From Chloracidobacterium sp. (GTDB taxonomy: Bacteria; Acidobacteriota; Blastocatellia; Pyrinomonadales; Pyrinomonadaceae), in the NCBI GenBank assembly GCA_016716305.1, contig JADJWP010000002.1:2664501-2728500 (forward strand): DNA of 64,000 nt, in the 5' to 3' direction. Below the pieces are notes generated by a model. It worked only from the letters and a program-made list of their open reading frames with translations. It made no database searches and was not told the DNA's origin. This document shows positions 60,823 to 64,000 of the stretch, piece after piece. Position 1 is the first letter of the stretch. Each line of letters opens with the position of its first letter. The position numbers and the translations under genes are program-made.

Positions 60823-62604
60823 ATGAACACTCATAGCGAAGAGAACATTGCCGCTGGACGAAAGCAGTTCGACGTTGTGTGGCTGCTGAGCTGTACTGCG
60901 GTGACCACAGTTGCGGTGGCGTTGAGATTCGTGCTGCTCGGCCTCAAGCCGTTTCATCACGACGAGGGTGTAAATGGTTGGTTTCTGACCAATCTCTTCC
61001 GCGACGGCGTATACAAGTACGATCCGGCAAACTACCACGGCCCAACGCTTTACTACATATCGCTGGCGTTTTCCAAATTGTTCGGCCTCGAAACGATCCC
61101 GGTGCGATGGAGCGTTGCGATCTGGGGCGTTTTGACCGTTGTTCTGGCGTTTTTTCTTCGTAGGTATATCGGGCATATCGGAGCTCTATCGGCCGCTTGG
61201 TTTTTGGCTCTTTCTCCGGGCATGGTCTTCATCTCAAGGTATTTTATCCATGAGATATTCTTCGTGTTTTTAAGTCTCGCGTTTGTCGTTGCGGTGGTCT
61301 TATTCATCGAAAAGGAAAGGGCAGGGCCAATTGCGATAGGCTCGACCGCACTTTTACTTCTTGTTTGCTTTTTTCCGTCAACACTCAACATCGCGTCGGC
61401 GTTGGCAGGCGACGACCGTTCAAGATATGTCTCTTACGGGGTCGGCTTTTTTGTTGTTGAAGCGATTCTCGTCTTTCTCGTAATTCGAATGCTGATGGCC
61501 TGGCGAGACGGCCGGCCCATTTATTTCTTGCTCGCGTCAGCATGCGTCTCTCTACTTTTTGCGACAAAAGAGACTGCGTTCATCACACTCGGAACAATGG
61601 CGATCGCAGCCGGTTTCGTATGGCTCTGGCGGCTTGTATTGACCAAGGCAAGAGGCGAGTCAGCCGCGGACGACCTTTCGGACGGCGATCTCACATGGAC
61701 GCGTTTTCGTGAGGCAATGGGTTCGGGGATAGATCTGTATTTGCTAATGCTAGCCGGCGCGGTTCTGTTTCTGTATATCTTCGTTTTGTTCTTCTCGTCG
61801 TTCTTCAGTTATCCGGAAGGTGTCGGGCAGGCATTCGAGGCATATAATATCTGGACGAAAACGGGCAGCCGCGATCATGCGGACAACGGACTTTTCGCGT
61901 ATATCAAGTGGGCGATCAGGATCGAATCGCCTTTGGTCGTGCTCTCCGCCCTCGGTACCGCGATCGCATTTTATCGGTCGCGGCACCGATTTGCGATGTT
62001 TGCGGGACTATGGACACTCGGCTTGTTCCTCGCCTACACGATCATTCCATACAAAACACCCTGGCTAGCGCTATCCTTCTTGCTCCCGGCATGTATTGCA
62101 GGCGGATATGCCATAAATGAGATCGCGAAATGGATGCGTCCGGCTGCCGCTGCCCTTTTGATCGCCGCGACCGCTGTTCTGGGTTATCAGACCTACGAGA
62201 TCAATTTCGTCAGGTACGATGATGACCAGATGCCTTACGTATACGCTCATACGCGGCGCGAATTCTTAGAAATGGTCAGACAGATCGAATCGTATGCCGA
62301 GAAAAGCGGCAAGGGTAAACAAGCATCGGTCGAGGTCGTCTCGCCGGATTACTGGCCGTTGGTGTGGTATTTGAAAGATCATCCGAATGCTGTTTTTCAC
62401 GGCAAGCTTACCGAAACGCGCGACGCCGACATAATTGTTGCGAAAAAACGCGAACAAGACGCCGAGGTGATCCGACGGTATTCGGCAAGTCATTTATTTG
62501 TAGGAATATACCCGTTGCGGCCCGGGGTCGACCTCATGCTGCTTGTCAGAAAAGATCTTGCCGGAAATGAGGGTAAAGAGCTTTATCGGTTGAACGACCG
62601 CTGA
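60823..62604 (+). CDS. TIGR03663/Agl23-like GT-C membrane protein
   Basis: 593 aa, about 12 membrane segments. LKPFHHDEGVNGWFLTNLFR and YKYDPANYHGPTLYY are the hallmark of the TIGR03663 'flippase activity-associated' family, with the acidic DE of GT-C enzymes. It is thought to transfer or move polyprenyl-linked sugars. Its stop is 7 bp from the convergent HerA gene. Confidence 0.85.
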   Translation: MNTHSEENIAAGRKQFDVVWLLSCTAVTTVAVALRFVLLGLKPFHHDEGVNGWFLTNLFRDGVYKYDPANYHGPTLYYISLAFSKLFGLETIPVRWSVAIWGVLTVVLAFFLRRYIGHIGALSAAWFLALSPGMVFISRYFIHEIFFVFLSLAFVVAVVLFIEKERAGPIAIGSTALLLLVCFFPSTLNIASALAGDDRSRYVSYGVGFFVVEAILVFLVIRMLMAWRDGRPIYFLLASACVSLLFATKETAFITLGTMAIAAGFVWLWRLVLTKARGESAADDLSDGDLTWTRFREAMGSGIDLYLLMLAGAVLFLYIFVLFFSSFFSYPEGVGQAFEAYNIWTKTGSRDHADNGLFAYIKWAIRIESPLVVLSALGTAIAFYRSRHRFAMFAGLWTLGLFLAYTIIPYKTPWLALSFLLPACIAGGYAINEIAKWMRPAAAALLIAATAVLGYQTYEINFVRYDDDQMPYVYAHTRREFLEMVRQIESYAEKSGKGKQASVEVVSPDYWPLVWYLKDHPNAVFHGKLTETRDADIIVAKKREQDAEVIRRYSASHLFVGIYPLRPGVDLMLLVRKDLAGNEGKELYRLNDR

Positions 62605-62611
62605 TCAGACG

Positions 62612-64000
62612 CTATATACGTATCTTGCCTATTCTCTCCGGTTTTTTGTCTGACGTCGGTTTCAGGTACGGAGCCTCGATCTCATCACGTTTCTCTTTCT
62701 CACCGCCGGAATGCCATTTCATCCACTCGGACGGAGCGTCAAAGGTCTCTCCGCCATGCGTTGTCACCCGCGGCCGTATTCTGCACATCACCGGTGTGTT
62801 GATGCCTACACCAGAGACGATCGCTTGACCTTTCGTCAGCGCCGGCAGTTCGGCAAGCATTGCCCGGCCGGTGCCTTCGACCGACTGAGCGATCGTCTGC
62901 TGGTCTATCGGATTCACGATCCGCATTATGATCTGTGTCATGCATTGCGATAGCACGTCCTGATCGAGCTTGCCCGGCCGTTGGGTGATCAGGCCAATGC
63001 CGACACCGAATTTGCGCCCCTCGCTCAGGATCTGTTTTAAAACGTTGGTAGAGACGACGCTGGCACCCGCCGGTGCAAAGCGGTGGGCCTCTTCGATCAG
63101 AGTGAACACCGGATAGTCGAGAAAGGTCTCACCGCTATCGACGTGTTCGCGGACCGTCAATTCGCGGGCCTTGTTCACTCGACGCAGAAGTGTGCCGACG
63201 ATGACCTGCTGCAAACTCTGTTCGATATCCGACAGATCTAGGATCGTCACCCTGCCGGGACGATAAAGGTCGCCGAGTTCGATGTGCTCATGCGGATGAA
63301 AGATCGAATCGGGCCTATCGAAACGCGAATCAAGACGCCAAAGAAGCCCCTGAATAGACGAAACGTTACCGCCGTCGCCCGCACCTGAATCGTCCTTGCC
63401 ATATTGCTGTTTCTGAACCTCTTCGCGCAGGTCGAAATAGTTGTACAGGTAATCGCGTCGGCCTTCTGCCCGCAAACGTTCATTCAGCGATCTGAACGAT
63501 TGACCGAGGTAGTGGAGCATCTTGTCCGATGTGCCTTCGGGAAGCAGATATTTGACGTCGCCCTCGGTAAGCGTTGAAAATCGTACCTTGATCTTGTCTG
63601 GCGTATAGATCCGAACCTCCGGACGATATCCGTCGGTCCCGAGGAACTGCTCGTCACCCTGTATTGACGCCAAAGTGTGATATTCGCCGTGCGGGTCAAC
63701 GATCAAAACGGCAGCCCGGTTATACGGTCGCATCAATTCTTCGACAAGCACGCCGGCAGTATACGATTTGCCCGATCCGGTCGACGCCAGGATCGCAAGG
63801 TGAGTAGAAACGACGTCCTTTATCGAAAGAACGATAGGCACCTCACCTTCCTCTCGGGTGAGCAGGCTCCCGATCGACGCGGATCCTGTCTCACCTGGAT
63901 GTTTCGGGCTCAAGATCGATGCGAGCGTCGAACTAGATGCAAGGTGAACGACATCACCGGGATCTGGCGGGATCCGAGGGTTGACGAAATTTCCGAGCGA
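62612..64000 (-). CDS. herA: HerA-type ATPase (5' end outside window)
   Basis: 463 codons are visible and the frame is still open at base 64000, reading SLGNFVNPRIPPDPGDVVHL. The real start therefore lies right of the window and the internal TTG at 63913 is not the start. Walker A LASTGSGKSYT (about residues 73-80 from the edge), Walker B LIEEAHRFAP, and GVGIGLITQRPGKLDQDVLSQ are HerA/FtsK-HerA superfamily motifs. Probable DNA-translocating hexamer. Whether a NurA partner is adjacent cannot be seen. Confidence 0.88.
   Translation of the reverse strand, partial: SLGNFVNPRIPPDPGDVVHLASSSTLASILSPKHPGETGSASIGSLLTREEGEVPIVLSIKDVVSTHLAILASTGSGKSYTAGVLVEELMRPYNRAAVLIVDPHGEYHTLASIQGDEQFLGTDGYRPEVRIYTPDKIKVRFSTLTEGDVKYLLPEGTSDKMLHYLGQSFRSLNERLRAEGRRDYLYNYFDLREEVQKQQYGKDDSGAGDGGNVSSIQGLLWRLDSRFDRPDSIFHPHEHIELGDLYRPGRVTILDLSDIEQSLQQVIVGTLLRRVNKARELTVREHVDSGETFLDYPVFTLIEEAHRFAPAGASVVSTNVLKQILSEGRKFGVGIGLITQRPGKLDQDVLSQCMTQIIMRIVNPIDQQTIAQSVEGTGRAMLAELPALTKGQAIVSGVGINTPVMCRIRPRVTTHGGETFDAPSEWMKWHSGGEKEKRDEIEAPYLKPTSDKKPERIGKIRI

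Overview
The window looks like a chromosomal segment of an Acidobacteriota member, most likely class Blastocatellia (Pyrinomonadaceae-like). This is inferred from several things: moderate-to-high GC; many secreted TonB-C, FecR and NHL proteins; FG-GAP repeats of the 'DYDGDGKTDLSVFRP' type; a coiled-coil/GAF protein with a C-terminal module I associate with acidobacteria; and a SUF-only Fe-S assembly set. No rRNA, prophage, IS element, integron or CRISPR array was seen. Two tRNA genes are present: a CAT anticodon, and Glu-CTC.

Layout. 1-4.4 kb (+): nucleoside salvage run (purine nucleoside phosphorylase, uridine kinase, cytidine deaminase, exported MTA/SAH-deaminase-like amidohydrolase), a terminator, then a TonB-C secreted protein. 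4.5-8.3 kb: a small DUF6973-like gene (-) and a very long M1 aminopeptidase (+). Its reading frame is interrupted, without being broken, by several palindromic inserts. 8.4-22.2 kb (+): an Rrf2 regulator followed by sufB, sufC, sufD, sufS and sufU. These are dispersed among two RidA paralogues, an SbtA-like bicarbonate permease, PhzF, DUF3703, a GT-C membrane protein, an RHH protein, a cupin and formate-tetrahydrofolate ligase. 22.3-27 kb: mixed genes (glpD, DUF2585, a GrdB/PrdB-like protein with DUF4149, and a HisKA-only mini-protein). 27-36.8 kb: a polysaccharide cluster (three GT2, two GT4, a methyltransferase and a polyprenyl-phosphate sugar-1-phosphate transferase) ending in prmC. 37.8-44.5 kb: nfu, a GAF/coiled-coil protein, a zinc-ribbon/L7-L12/NHL fusion and a FecR/DUF6600 protein. 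44.5-49.6 kb: an M16 peptidase pair and a POT peptide transporter. 49.7-52.4 kb: small membrane and secreted proteins, two tRNAs and an AlaA-type aminotransferase. 52.4-58.6 kb (-): a TlpA-like thioredoxin, two small Cys-containing secreted proteins, ychF, and a DUF1906/FG-GAP secreted protein. 58.7-64 kb: two large GT-C-like membrane proteins and a HerA-type ATPase that runs off the right edge.

The main result of the hunt is the M1 aminopeptidase gene. It carries at least four copies of one roughly 80-bp palindromic element (type A), a second hairpin type (C) abutting one copy, a third element (B) nested inside one A copy, and an inverted pair (D). All are translated through in frame. They resemble, in principle, the in-frame palindromic elements known from Rickettsia, but the sequences are different. 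The second notable feature is the expanded, interleaved suf locus. Boundaries marked by Shine-Dalgarno sequences were used to choose starts where several were possible.
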